Part shown: positions 13,828 to 22,704 of the stretch, in pieces
Layout: each line of letters opens with the position of its first letter
How positions within the stretch are numbered: position 1 is the first letter of the stretch
Assembly (NCBI GenBank): GCA_903838565.1
Contig: CAILZB010000001.1
Location: 1 to 38,441 of the forward strand
DNA: 38,441 bases
Reading direction: 5' to 3'
DNA from: an uncultured beta proteobacterium
GTDB taxonomy: Bacteria; Pseudomonadota; Gammaproteobacteria; Burkholderiales; Burkholderiaceae_C
Position numbers and translations under genes: made by a program
The notes under the pieces: generated by a model
Seen by the model: only the letters and a program-made list of their open reading frames with translations
Databases searched by the model: none
Told to the model about the DNA's origin: nothing

Positions 13828-16800
13828 TTATGACAACGAGGGAGGATCCACAGACGGTTTAGTCGCGGGCAAGGCATGGTCCTTCTCCGCATCCTCTTCT
13901 TCATCACCCCGAGTCAGCCACGCCAGCGCCTTCTTTCCCCAAGTATCCACATAGGTGAAAAGCACCGGTACCACCACCAGCGTGAGTACGGTGGACGAGA
14001 TGATGCCGCCAATCACGGCGTGGGCCATGGGCGACTGCATTTCGGAGCCTGCGCCCAGCGCCAAGGCCAAGGGAAACATGCCTCCCACCATGGCGGCGGT
14101 GGTCATCAATATGGGCCGTAAGCGCACTTGCCCGGCGTCCAGAATGGCTTGCTCGCGGGTCTTGCCTTCACGCAGGCCCTGGTTGGTAAAGTCCACCAGC
14201 AAAATAGCATTTTTGGTGACTAAGCCCATGAGCATGATCAAGCCAATGACCGAGAAAAGGTTCAGCGTGGAGCCAAACAATTTGAGCGCCACCAACACCC
14301 CCACCAAGGACAGAGGCAGCGACGCCATGATGGCCCAGGGCTGCAGAAAGCTGCCGAACTGCGAGGCCAAAATCAGGTAGATAAAGATGACCGCCAAGCC
14401 CAGCGCCGCCACGGCATAGCTCATGGATTCATCCATTTCCTGCGTATCGCCGGTGAAGTTGATGCTGTAGCCAGGCGGCAGCTCCAAGTCGCGCAAGGAC
14501 TTTTGCAGCTCGCCGCTCACGTCGCCCGGAGTGCGGTCGTTGCTTACCCCGGCAGAGAGGCGAATTTGGCGTTGCAGGTTGCGCCGCTCAATCTGGCGCT
14601 CGGCCAAAGACGGTACAAACTGCGCAATCTGATGCAGCGGCACCATGTTGGGCCGCCCATCGACACCCACATTGCCGGGTACCGCAATGCGGTCCATATC
14701 CTGCGCAGTAGTGCGTTGTTCTTTGGGCAGCCGCACCAAAATTTGGTGGTTTTCGCCATCCGGCCCCAGCCACTGGCCAACATCTTCGCCGCCTATCATG
14801 GCGCGAGTGGCGATGGCGATCTGGCTCATGCTCACACCCAGGTCGCTGGCCAACTCGCGGTTCACCACCACTTCCAGTGTAGGCGTGGTGGGTTTGAAAC
14901 TGGTTTCTATATCCACCATGCCTTTAATGCCGTGCATACGCGTCATGATCTTCTGAGCAATCGCGTCCAGCGTGCCGATGTCCGGGCCTTGAACGTACAT
15001 CTGAATCGGCTTGTTCCAGCCGATATTGACCTCCAGCCCGGCAATCTGGTCGATCCGCTGGCGCATGGCGTCGTTGACTTCACGCACGGATCGCTTGCGC
15101 TGTGACTTCTCCACCAACTCCAAGTCGAAATTGGCATTGTCCTTGTTGACGTTCTTGGAAATGCGCTTGAGCTCCTTGAACTCTTTCAAGGCCAGCTCGA
15201 CCTGCTCGGCCTTGCTCATGGTGTATTCCAGCGACGAGCCAATGGGTGTTTGAATTTGCACGCTGCTGTAGCTGTCGTCGGTCTGCGGCACAAACTCCGA
15301 ACCCAAAAACGGCACGATGAAAAAGCTCGCCACCAAGCATAACGTGGCCAGCGCCAGTGTGGACTTGCGGTGCACCAGGCACCAGCGCAGCACCCGGTCG
15401 TAGCGCTGATGCAGCCAGTCAATGCCACGCTCCTGCGCGTCCAGCGCGTGTTGCACCCAGCGCCACTTCATCCATCGTGACGGGCGTTCGCGCCAGATGC
15501 TGGACAGCATGGGGTCAAGTGTGAACGACACAAACAGCGACACCAGCACCGACGACACGACCGTGATGCCAAACTGAAAGAAGAACTTGCCGATAATGCC
15601 GCCCATAAAGGCGACGGGCAAAAACACCGCCACAATAGAAAACGTGGTGGCCATCACCGCCAGACCGATTTCCTGGGTGGCCTCCAAAGCCGCCTGCTTG
15701 TGGCTCTTCCCCATGGCCAGGTGGCGCACGATGTTTTCGCGCACCACAATGGCGTCGTCTATCAATATGCCAACCGATAGCGATAAAGCCATCAGGGTCA
15801 TGAAATTGATGGTGAAGCCCATGGCATAAAGCGCAATAAAGGCGGCAAACACCGAGATGGGCAGCGTCAACCCGGTAATGACGGTAGAACGCCAAGAGTG
15901 CAAAAACAAGAACACGATAAACACCGTAAGCAATGCACCTTCAGCAATGGTGCTCTTGACGTTGTCGACGCCGTCTTTGATGAAGGTCGAGCCGTCAAAA
16001 GCCAAGGTGACGTTGATGTCGGGCGGCAGCGTCTTGCGAATGCGCTCAATCTGCTGGCGCACGCTGGCAGCCATGTCGATGGTGTTGGCGCCGCGTGTTT
16101 TGCGCACGTTGATCCAGATCACACGTTGGCCGTTGTCGGTGGCGTAGTTGGTGGCCTCGCGTTGGGCGTCTTGCACGCTGGCCACCTGGCCCAGCGTGAC
16201 CGTGCCATTGCTGCCCCCAGTGCCGGCTCGCGCCACGATGATGTGCGCAAACTCCTCCACGCTGTGCAGTTTGCCCTGCACGCGCACCAGTCGTTCGCTG
16301 GCGTTGGATGTCAGTGACCCGGCGGGGGCGTCCTGGTTTTCAGAGCGGATGGCCGCAATGACCTGCTCCACGCCTATGCTGTAGGCGGCCATTTTGTCCG
16401 GGTTGAGTCGCACCGACAATTCGCGCTGCACGGCACCCCAAACGTCCACACTGCCCACGCCTTGCACGCCTTGCAGTCGCTTGACCAGCAGGCGGTCGGC
16501 CAGCTCAGAGAGTTCGCGCATGGAGCGGGATTCACTCTTGATGGAAATGGCCATGATGGGCTGGTCGTTGTCGTTCTCGACCCGGGTCACGGACGGCTCG
16601 CCCACGTCTTTGTTAAAGCCACGCCGGGTCTCTGCCACCTTGTCGCGCACGTCCTGCACAGCGGTCTTGATGTCCACGTTCAACTCGAACTCGGCCACCA
16701 CGGTAGAGCCGCCTTCGCGCGAGTAGGAACGGATGGACTTGATGCCGCTGATGGTGTTGACCGCCTCTTCGATGGGTCGGCTCACGTCCTGCTCCACCGC

Positions 16801-16971
16801 TTGGGCAGCCGCCCCTGGGTAGGGCGTATTGACCACCGCGACGGGGATGGAAATGTCGGGCATTTGTTCCACGCCCAGATGCATGTAAGAAAACAAACCG
16901 AGCACCATGATGGCCACCATCATCATGGTGGCAAACACGGGGTGATTGATGCTGACCCGGGTAAACCACAT
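13828..16971 (-). CDS. RND efflux permease, HAE1/AcrB family
   Basis: Proton-driven inner-membrane pump of 1047 residues, the normal length for tripartite RND drug exporters. It starts [18 protein letters not shown], with membrane helix 1 immediately. The docking and porter domains follow ([24 protein letters not shown]). In helix 4 [12 protein letters not shown] has the proton-relay Asp pair, and in helix 10 [12 protein letters not shown] has the relay Lys, so the pump should be active. The ATG at 16971 is preceded by GAGGG that overlaps the adaptor stop region; the open frame continues 15 codons further upstream but those codons overlap the adaptor gene. It is co-transcribed with the adaptor. 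No outer-membrane factor or regulator gene is adjacent, so a TolC-like channel from elsewhere is needed. Substrate unknown. Confidence 0.93.
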   Translation of the reverse strand: MWFTRVSINHPVFATMMMVAIMVLGLFSYMHLGVEQMPDISIPVAVVNTPYPGAAAQAVEQDVSRPIEEAVNTISGIKSIRSYSREGGSTVVAEFELNVDIKTAVQDVRDKVAETRRGFNKDVGEPSVTRVENDNDQPIMAISIKSESRSMRELSELADRLLVKRLQGVQGVGSVDVWGAVQRELSVRLNPDKMAAYSIGVEQVIAAIRSENQDAPAGSLTSNASERLVRVQGKLHSVEEFAHIIVARAGTGGSNGTVTLGQVASVQDAQREATNYATDNGQRVIWINVRKTRGANTIDMAASVRQQIERIRKTLPPDINVTLAFDGSTFIKDGVDNVKSTIAEGALLTVFIVFLFLHSWRSTVITGLTLPISVFAAFIALYAMGFTINFMTLMALSLSVGILIDDAIVVRENIVRHLAMGKSHKQAALEATQEIGLAVMATTFSIVAVFLPVAFMGGIIGKFFFQFGITVVSSVLVSLFVSFTLDPMLSSIWRERPSRWMKWRWVQHALDAQERGIDWLHQRYDRVLRWCLVHRKSTLALATLCLVASFFIVPFLGSEFVPQTDDSYSSVQIQTPIGSSLEYTMSKAEQVELALKEFKELKRISKNVNKDNANFDLELVEKSQRKRSVREVNDAMRQRIDQIAGLEVNIGWNKPIQMYVQGPDIGTLDAIAQKIMTRMHGIKGMVDIETSFKPTTPTLEVVVNRELASDLGVSMSQIAIATRAMIGGEDVGQWLGPDGENHQILVRLPKEQRTTAQDMDRIAVPGNVGVDGRPNMVPLHQIAQFVPSLAERQIERRNLQRQIRLSAGVSNDRTPGDVSGELQKSLRDLELPPGYSINFTGDTQEMDESMSYAVAALGLAVIFIYLILASQFGSFLQPWAIMASLPLSLVGVLVALKLFGSTLNLFSVIGLIMLMGLVTKNAILLVDFTNQGLREGKTREQAILDAGQVRLRPILMTTAAMVGGMFPLALALGAGSEMQSPMAHAVIGGIISSTVLTLVVVPVLFTYVDTWGKKALAWLTRGDEEEDAEKDHALPATKPSVDPPSLS

Positions 16972-16981
16972 GAGCCAGCCC

Positions 16982-18175
16982 TCAGGTCGCTGCCCGGCGC
17001 ACTTGCACCTTGGCACCGACCTTGAGCTTGTCGGACTTCACGGCGACCACTTCACTGCCAGGACTTGGCCCATCGCGCAGTTCCACCAGGCCCAAATCTT
17101 CACGCTTGAGGCCCAGTTGCACGGGGGAACGCTCCAGCTGTCCGTTCTTGATCACGAACACGAAGCTCTGCCCGGCCTCCTCGTGGATGGCGGACAAAGG
17201 CAACGCATTCACGGTTCGCTCGGTCTGCACCGCGATCTGACCCTTGGCAAACATCCCGCCGCGCAAGGCCCCGTCACCGTTGGACAAAGCCACAAAGATG
17301 CTGATGGCCCGCGTGCCAACTTCAGTGGTGGGGTTGATGCGCCCCACCGTGCCGCTGAAACGCCGCCCCTCAAAGCCGTCTACGGTCAGCTCCAGCGCTT
17401 GACCTAGCTTGAGGAATGGAATGTCCGCCACAGGCACCTGGGCCTGCATTTCCATACGCGCCAAGTCCACCAACTGGAACAGGGGCACGTCGGGCGACAC
17501 TTTTTCGCCCGCATTCACCATACGCTTGGCCACCACGCCGCTAAATGGCGCACGCACTTGCGTGTCGGTCAGCGCCCTTCGGGCAATGTCAGCTTGAGCC
17601 TTGGCCGCGGCCACCGAGGCCTGCGCCACATCCACGCCGTTTTGGGCCGTGTCATAGGCGTTTTGCGAGATGAACGACTGGCTCAGCAGTTGGCGGTTAT
17701 TGGCCTGGTTTTTGAGCGCCAGATCCAGCTTGGCCTGGGATTCCGCTACCGCCGCCTGCTGGGCGTCCAGCCGGGCTCGGATGTCGGCCGTTTCCAGCGT
17801 GGCCAGCAACTGACCGGTGTGCACGGCTTCGCCTTCTTGCACGTGAATTTGGGCGACTTCGGCGGCAAGTTTGGACTTGACTGTGGCGGCTACCACCGGG
17901 TTGATGCTGCCGGATACTGAAACAATGCGCCCCAAGGCACGCGCGCCAACTTGCACCAAGTCGGTACCGGCCAATTCGATAGGCTTGTCCGGCTGCTTGG
18001 ATGGCTCGGACGCGGCACTTGAGCCCGCGCGCAGGGCCACCCAGCCACCCCCTGCAGCCACCACCACGAGCAGACCCACACCCCAGTGCACCCATCGCCG
18101 CCGCAAATGCTGCCGCCATCCGGTTGACAGGCTGGCATTGCCAGGCAAAGGTGTTGCAATAGGTTCTTGATCCAT
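16982..18175 (-). CDS. RND efflux periplasmic adaptor (membrane fusion protein)
   Basis: HlyD/AcrA-type adaptor of 397 residues that would bridge the permease and an outer-membrane channel. An N-terminal membrane anchor lies at about 31-50 (VHWGVGLLVVVAAGGGWVAL); it has no lipobox. The biotinyl-lipoyl-like half domains are seen at AAEVAQIHVQEGEAVHTGQL and DTQVRAPFSGVVAKRMVNAG; between them is a coiled-coil hairpin rich in Ala/Gln (about 135-200). Beta-barrel and membrane-proximal domains follow (GRRFSGTVGRINP; ALPLSAIHEE). The stop codon lies 10 bp before the permease ATG. The start has only a distant purine-rich stretch, so the exact ATG is moderately certain. Confidence 0.92.
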   Translation of the reverse strand: MDQEPIATPLPGNASLSTGWRQHLRRRWVHWGVGLLVVVAAGGGWVALRAGSSAASEPSKQPDKPIELAGTDLVQVGARALGRIVSVSGSINPVVAATVKSKLAAEVAQIHVQEGEAVHTGQLLATLETADIRARLDAQQAAVAESQAKLDLALKNQANNRQLLSQSFISQNAYDTAQNGVDVAQASVAAAKAQADIARRALTDTQVRAPFSGVVAKRMVNAGEKVSPDVPLFQLVDLARMEMQAQVPVADIPFLKLGQALELTVDGFEGRRFSGTVGRINPTTEVGTRAISIFVALSNGDGALRGGMFAKGQIAVQTERTVNALPLSAIHEEAGQSFVFVIKNGQLERSPVQLGLKREDLGLVELRDGPSPGSEVVAVKSDKLKVGAKVQVRRAAT

Positions 18176-18492
18176 GGAAAGTGTCCCGCTCCGTTGTTAT
18201 TGATTTTCAGCCCGAAGTCTGCCCGATTTGGCTTAGCCCTGCCGGCAACTTGTGACGAACGCTGGGACTGGCCGTCCCGCTGCGGTACGTGTCGCTCCTG
18301 ACCTGACATCCTTTATGGGGGCCACTGGTCGGCCCCTGCGCCCTTACTGAAGCCTAATTGGTGATGGCTAGAATTGTTGATCGGCCTCCGGTTATCCGCT
18401 ACGAACTTCCGACAGACTGCGTGTAGGTACGACAGAATGTCGTTAGGTTGGTATGTGAGGAAAGCGTGCATTCGGCCGATTCAATGTTCAAG
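18176..18492. other. upstream region of the RND operon with inverted repeats
   Basis: No gene seen. GGGGCC-N7-GGCCCC (18318-18336), GGGAC-N5-GTCCC near 18263-18277 and ACGACA-GAA-TGTCGT (18429-18443) are inverted repeats that could be operators or decayed terminators. No TetR- or MarR-type regulator gene is present next to the pump. Confidence 0.35.
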
Positions 18493-18690
18493 GTGCGAGC
18501 CCATTGGGCAGGCACCACGAATGATTGCAACCGCCGTGCACCGTGAAAAGGTTGCGCTGTCCCGTGGGTACAAGTCCCATCTGGACACGGCTCGAACGAG
18601 TGGAAACCGGAGCGCTTAATGAGGTAGCGGCTGGGCTGAATACTTCGGGCATGGACTGGTTTGGGCGGGCAGCTGACCTCCGCCTTCGCA
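18493..18690 (+). ncRNA. possible truncated group II intron (5' domain I fragment)
   Basis: The stretch begins GTGCGAGCCC, like the GUGYG 5' end of group II introns. It continues with segments reminiscent of domain I of bacterial introns: GTGCACCGTGAAAAGG, CTGTCCCGTGGGTACAAGTC paired as GGGTACAAGTCCC, CTCGAACGAGTGGAAACC, and TAATGAGGTAGCGGCTGGG. No maturase frame, domain V hairpin or 3' end is present, so at most a 5' fragment survives. I base this on remembered intron layout, not an alignment. Confidence 0.35.
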
Positions 18691-18727
18691 GATTGGTGAC
18701 ATTCAGAGTTCGATTTCAACACTCAAG

Positions 18728-19228
18728 TCAGGCGCTTTTGTTGAACCGTCGATAAAGAATGATGAGCCACACGACAACTGCGGCAGTAAAGACAATCAAG
18801 CCGGTGATGATGGCGGGCGTGGATAGTTGCGGCGGTTGGTGCTGGTTTGCCTGCACTACCAGCCAGTGTACGTAGGCCAGGAATACCACGAGGACTGATG
18901 CAAACGAAACGAAATGGAGGCGCAGGAAAACAAACGTCTCTTCGCGCCGCTCAGCAGCAAGCCAATACTGGCCGTTGGGAAGGTTGATGTTCCTGACATC
19001 CATGCGCGCGAGCGCAAAAGGTAAGAAGGCGAGCAACAGAGGAATCAGAAGCAGCAAGACAACAATGAAAATTACATAGGCCGAACGTGGCATAAATCCA
19101 TCCGCATTGCCCTGCGAACCGAAGTGTGATGCCACAAGCGGTGGGAGCGCATCTGACGAGCCCCAGACAAATGCAACCGCCGCAGCCAAAAACACAAGAA
19201 ATGAAGTGGCGACGAATCGTTGGTTCAT
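18728..19228 (-). CDS. DUF1648-domain inner-membrane protein
   Basis: A 166-residue membrane protein with four hydrophobic segments (about 8-24, 52-75, 100-120 and 135-157). The loop after the first helix reads LPPLVASHFGSQGNADGFMPRS, the DUF1648 signature (PxxVxxHFxxxGxxDGxxxK/R). DUF1648 proteins include SdpI-type immunity and signalling proteins in Gram-positives, but most Gram-negative members are uncharacterised. The ATG at 19228 has a strong ribosome binding site (AGGAG, 4 nt upstream); an in-frame ATG 5 codons earlier lacks one. It sits alone in an accessory-looking segment. Confidence 0.8.
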   Translation of the reverse strand: MNQRFVATSFLVFLAAAVAFVWGSSDALPPLVASHFGSQGNADGFMPRSAYVIFIVVLLLLIPLLLAFLPFALARMDVRNINLPNGQYWLAAERREETFVFLRLHFVSFASVLVVFLAYVHWLVVQANQHQPPQLSTPAIITGLIVFTAAVVVWLIILYRRFNKSA

Positions 19229-19358
19229 GGAACTCCTAAGCAATGGAAAGGCGACTGTCCGACGATTTTTGTACTTGCTTCATTGCCAGCGTCGTACAAA
19301 TTGGGGCGCCCCTTGGGACGGCAGCTTCCGCTGTCAAGCGGCGGTGCGGGACTGGCCC

Positions 19359-19526
19359 ATGACGATGAAGTTCTTGCGTTTGCGGCTACTTGTCGGTTGT
19401 GTGGTTCTTGGGCCGAGCAGAGCGTTTGCCTGCGGCGGCAGTGATCACAATAATCAAAATACTTACGACTGTAGCGCCCATAAATGTTCCCTATGTGCCT
19501 ATGGCAGCACAATGATATGCGGTTAG
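19359..19526 (+). CDS. putative tiny Cys-rich secreted peptide
   Basis: A 55-codon frame. Residues 1-24 look like a signal peptide: basic start MTMKFLRLR, hydrophobic LLVGCVVLG, then a cleavage-like AFA before residue 25. The mature 31 residues contain five cysteines (CGGSDHN..., YDCSAHKCSLCAYG, MICG). No family recognised and no strong ribosome binding site upstream, so it may be chance. If real it would be a small periplasmic or secreted disulfide or metal-binding peptide. It diverges from the DUF1648 membrane protein gene, whose ATG is 130 bp away. Confidence 0.3.
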   Translation: MTMKFLRLRLLVGCVVLGPSRAFACGGSDHNNQNTYDCSAHKCSLCAYGSTMICG

Positions 19527-19704
19527 GCGGCGCTATGGTGGCGGCACAAGTCCGTCAAACGGCCTTGTGACATCCGAAGATCAAAGAATCGGGAAAATGG
19601 TGTTGTGCTTTCGTCATACTGGATGGGCGGCGCAAAATCCGTTTGGTTTTTACACAGCCTCGCTGCGTACTTGACATCCGACTGCCCCGCGCTAAAGACC
19701 GGTC

Positions 19705-21051
19705 TCAGGCTTGCTCCGTTATCGCCACCGGCGCCCCATTCACATACCTCGCCACAAACGCCCCCACGCTGCTTTCAGGCAGCGGCAGCCAGACCACATG
19801 CCCGCTCCCCGGCGCGACTTCGACGGGCACGCCTTCGGCGTTCTCCATGCGCGCGAGCTGCAAATCGGCATTGGCACCAGGCTGGATGATCTCTAGCCAG
19901 TCGCCCACGGCAAAGCGGTTCTTCACCGTCACCTGGGCCAGGCCACGCGCTTCGTCGAAAGCCACGACGTCGCCCACGTACAGGCTGCGCCCGGATTCTG
20001 AGTAGCCGCGCAGATAGTTCTGTGTTTCCTGCGGCGTGTGGCGCTGGAAGAAGCCCGAGGTGTAGCCGCGGTTCGCCAGGCCGTCGAGTTGGCCCAGCAG
20101 CGCCGGGTCGAGCTCGCGCCCGGCCACGGCGTCGTCGATGGCTTGGCGGTAGCTCTGCACCGTGCGCGCCACGTAGTAGGGGCTCTTGGTGCGGCCTTCA
20201 ATCTTGAGCGAATCGACGCCGATCTCCACCAGGCGCTTGACGTGCTCGATGGCGCGCAGGTCCTTGGAGTTCATGACGTAGGTGCCGTGCTCGTCTTCCT
20301 CGATCGGCATGTAGCTGCCCGGACGCTGGCTCTCCTCGATCATGTAGACCTGGTCGCGCACCAGTTCATGCACGCGCTCGGCGGCCTCTGGCGGCGCCAG
20401 CACGTCGCCGGAGGCGTCGACCACGCCCGGCATCGTCTTGTAGTCCCAGCGGCAGGAGTTGGTGCAACTGCCCTGATTCGCATCGCGGTGGTTGAAGTAG
20501 CCCGAGAGCAGGCAGCGGCCCGAATACGCAATGCACAGCGCGCCATGCACGAACACTTCAAGCTCGGTGTCGGGGCAGTCCTGGCGGATCTGCTCGACCT
20601 GCTCCAGCGAGAGTTCGCGCGACAGGATCACGCGCTTGATGCCCACACTTTTCCAGAAGCGCACGGCTGCCGCATTCACGGTGTTGGCCTGAACCGAGAG
20701 GTGGATCTCCATCTCGGGCCAGGTCTCGCGCACCATCATGATGAGGCCCGGGTCCGACATGATCATGGCGTCGGGTTTGAGCGCAATCACCGGCGCCATG
20801 TTGGCGATGTAGTTCTTGATCTTGTTGCCGTGCGGAAAGATGTTCGACACCAGGAAGAACCGTGCGCCCTGCTCGCGCGTGCGGCGCATGCCCTGCGCCA
20901 GCACCTCGATGTCGCCGAAGTCGTTGTTGCGCACGCGCAGCGAGTAGCGCGGCTGACCGGCATAGATGGCGTTGGCGCCAAAGGCCAGTGCGGTCTCCAG
21001 CATCGCGAGCGAGCCCGCCGGCGCCAGCAGTTCGGGGGCGCGCAGGCTCAT
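19705..21051 (-). CDS. trhP: U32-family tRNA 5-hydroxyuridine synthase (TrhP/YegQ)
   Basis: Peptidase U32 family protein of the YegQ type. In E. coli, TrhP makes 5-hydroxyuridine at the wobble position U34 of tRNAs, using prephenate as oxygen-source cofactor route and an iron-sulfur cluster. The start is SLRAPELLAPAGSLAMLETA. The U32 signature is complete (EVFVHGALCIAYSGRCLLS, about residues 167-185) with two Cys, followed by GSCTNSCRWDY with two more, the presumed cluster ligands. The C-terminal part (about 360-448) has the U32 beta-barrel (LYVGDVVAF; FAVGDWLEIIQP). I chose the ATG at 21051, which has GGTGGG upstream; a GTG at 21060 is the alternative. At about 448 residues the length is normal. 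Confidence 0.9.
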   Translation of the reverse strand: MSLRAPELLAPAGSLAMLETALAFGANAIYAGQPRYSLRVRNNDFGDIEVLAQGMRRTREQGARFFLVSNIFPHGNKIKNYIANMAPVIALKPDAMIMSDPGLIMMVRETWPEMEIHLSVQANTVNAAAVRFWKSVGIKRVILSRELSLEQVEQIRQDCPDTELEVFVHGALCIAYSGRCLLSGYFNHRDANQGSCTNSCRWDYKTMPGVVDASGDVLAPPEAAERVHELVRDQVYMIEESQRPGSYMPIEEDEHGTYVMNSKDLRAIEHVKRLVEIGVDSLKIEGRTKSPYYVARTVQSYRQAIDDAVAGRELDPALLGQLDGLANRGYTSGFFQRHTPQETQNYLRGYSESGRSLYVGDVVAFDEARGLAQVTVKNRFAVGDWLEIIQPGANADLQLARMENAEGVPVEVAPGSGHVVWLPLPESSVGAFVARYVNGAPVAITEQA

Positions 21052-21155
21052 GCGGCCCACCGCTTCAGGATCGGTGCATTCGGGATAGGGTCAGTCTTCA
21101 TGGGTTTGTCTTTGAATGGCTTGAGCCCGCTATGCTAACGCGCCAGCGCCGGTGG

Positions 21156-21161
21156 TATGGT
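21156..21161 (+). promoter_or_regulatory. extended -10 element placed for a leaderless mRNA (VOC gene)
   Basis: TGG-TATGGT is an extended -10 (TG-N-hexamer). It ends 6 nt before the ATG at 21168. A second candidate -10, TATGCT, occurs at 21131-21136. Confidence 0.5.
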
Positions 21162-21167
21162 TAGAGC

Positions 21168-21875
21168 ATGAAAACACAAATTGATCACCTGGTCGTGGTG
21201 GCCAAAACCCTGGAACAGGGCGTGCAGTGGTGCGAGGCCACCCTGGGCATCACGCCCGGCCCGGGCGGAGAGCACGCGCTGTATGGCACGCACAACCGCT
21301 TGTTCAAGATCGCCACACCCGCCAACCCCCTGGCCTATATGGAGATCATCGCCATTGACCCGGGCGCGAAGCGCGCAGCCGATGCACCGAACAAGCGCTG
21401 GTTCGACATGGACGACGCTGCGCTGCAGGCCGCCGTGGCCATCGAGCCGCGCCTCGTGCACTTCGTCGCGCAGACCGACGACATCCAGGCCGCGCGCATT
21501 GCGCTCAAGACGCTGGGAATGGAGCGCGGCCCGGCCATGGCCGCCAGCCGACATTCACGCAAGGGTGTGCTGCAGTGGCAAATCACCGTGCGCGAGGATG
21601 GCCAACGCCTCTTCGACGGTGCCCTGCCCAGCCTGATCCAGTGGGGCAAGGCGGGTGCGGCCGAGCCGCTGAGATTGCACCCGAGAAACAGCCTGCCGCG
21701 CTCGGGCGTGACGCTGCACAGCTTCGCCGTGAGCCACCCCTCAGCCGACAAGCTGAAGCTGGCCTATGAGGCCCTGGGGCTGGAAGGCATAGCGCTGGAG
21801 ACGGGCGAGGCCAACCTCAGCGCGACACTGCATACGCCCAAGGGCGTGGTCACGCTGCACAGCGGCGGAGCTTAA
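21168..21875 (+). CDS. VOC/glyoxalase-like domain protein
   Basis: A 235-residue protein of the vicinal-oxygen-chelate superfamily (glyoxalase-like domain type). The N-terminal half begins KTQIDHLVVVAKTLEQGVQWCEATLGI with His as a probable metal ligand, followed by GGEHALYGTHNRLFKI and YMEIIAIDP, where the Glu is another likely ligand. The C-terminal half (TLHSFAVSHPSADKLKLAYE...LSATLHTPKGVVTLHSG) resembles a second, degenerate VOC module. VOC proteins catalyse isomerisations, dioxygenations or bind antibiotics; the substrate here is not predictable. It is divergent from trhP with a 116-bp gap that must hold both promoters. Confidence 0.82.
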   Translation: MKTQIDHLVVVAKTLEQGVQWCEATLGITPGPGGEHALYGTHNRLFKIATPANPLAYMEIIAIDPGAKRAADAPNKRWFDMDDAALQAAVAIEPRLVHFVAQTDDIQAARIALKTLGMERGPAMAASRHSRKGVLQWQITVREDGQRLFDGALPSLIQWGKAGAAEPLRLHPRNSLPRSGVTLHSFAVSHPSADKLKLAYEALGLEGIALETGEANLSATLHTPKGVVTLHSGGA

Positions 21876-21950
21876 TGTGAAAGTTAGGCCGACCTGCAAG
21901 TCTTGGCAGGTCAAGAGCGCGAACGAATTCAAGGGAAACGGGGGAATATC

Positions 21951-22583
21951 TTGTCGGCGTCCTGGCTAGCTGCAATTCTCCGGCGTTCCGGACTGCACGC
22001 TGCGGTAGAGCGCTACCGGCGCGAGCGCGAACAGCAACTCAGCGCCCCCGATCAGCGCTCTCGGTTTGCCTGGAGTGCGGTTCTCCATGGCCTGAGTTCG
22101 TCGCCGCTGTATCCGGTGCTGGTGGCCGTGTTGGCCTTGGTCTCGGCCGCCACCGGGCTTTATCCCTTTGGCCCCGTGCTGGCCGCGTTCGTGGTGTTCG
22201 CACCGGAGCGCTGGCGCGCCATCTATTTGGCGGCGTGCCTCGGTTCGACTGCCGGATCCATGATCCTGGCGCAAGCGGTTCAGAGCGTGGGCGGGCACCT
22301 GATAGCGGAATATTTCCCTGGTCTGGAACATTCGGGCAAATGGTTGCGCGCGGAGCAATGGGTGCACGCCTACGGCGCCTGGGGTCTTGCCGCCATCGCC
22401 GCCTTGCCACTCCCGCAGTTGCCGCCGCTGCTGATTCTGGCTCTCGCCAAAACGCCCACGCCACTCATCGGCCTGGCGATTCTGGCCGGTAAACTGTTGA
22501 AATACGGCGCCTATGTCTTGATCGTGCGCATGATCCTGAAAGCGATACGCAAGGGCTTGCAAAAATCTCCCAAAGACGAGTAA
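21951..22583 (+). CDS. VTT/DedA-like inner-membrane protein
   Basis: A 210-residue membrane protein of the SNARE-associated/VTT-domain kind. An amphipathic basic N-terminus (residues 1-40) is followed by hydrophobic segments. LYPVLVAVLALVSAATGLYPFGPVLAAFVVF and YLAACLGSTAGSMILAQAV carry the re-entrant-loop style G-S-T-x-G motif typical of DedA-like proteins; the C-terminal part has two more helices (PQLPPLLILAL; LIGLAILAGKLLKYGAYVLIV). Such proteins act as lipid scramblases or flippases or affect membrane energetics; the precise role is unknown. I place the start at the TTG at 21951, preceded by GGGGGAA (21940-21946); the frame is open from a TTG at 21903. Confidence 0.72.
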   Translation: MSASWLAAILRRSGLHAAVERYRREREQQLSAPDQRSRFAWSAVLHGLSSSPLYPVLVAVLALVSAATGLYPFGPVLAAFVVFAPERWRAIYLAACLGSTAGSMILAQAVQSVGGHLIAEYFPGLEHSGKWLRAEQWVHAYGAWGLAAIAALPLPQLPPLLILALAKTPTPLIGLAILAGKLLKYGAYVLIVRMILKAIRKGLQKSPKDE

Positions 22584-22603
22584 ATTGAAAAACCACGTCA
22601 TTT

Positions 22604-22615
22604 GCGGGTACCCGC
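22604..22615. promoter_or_regulatory. 12-bp perfect palindrome upstream of the tail-sheath gene
   Basis: GCGGGTACCCGC lies 90 bp before the sheath ATG and 20 bp after the VTT gene stop. It could be an operator, but no regulator gene is nearby. Confidence 0.3.
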
Positions 22616-22704
22616 GTTCAGCGAACCTGGAGCCGCAGCAGCGTTAACCGGTCGCCTTCGCCGACTGACCAATGAAGCCAACTGGAAACCCAAGGAGAGC
22701 TTGC

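Noticed and set aside
19515..19580. Integron attC-like motif after the small Cys-rich frame (GGTTAGGCGGCG)
   Set aside because: No matching second core site with the required spacing and no integrase or further cassettes.
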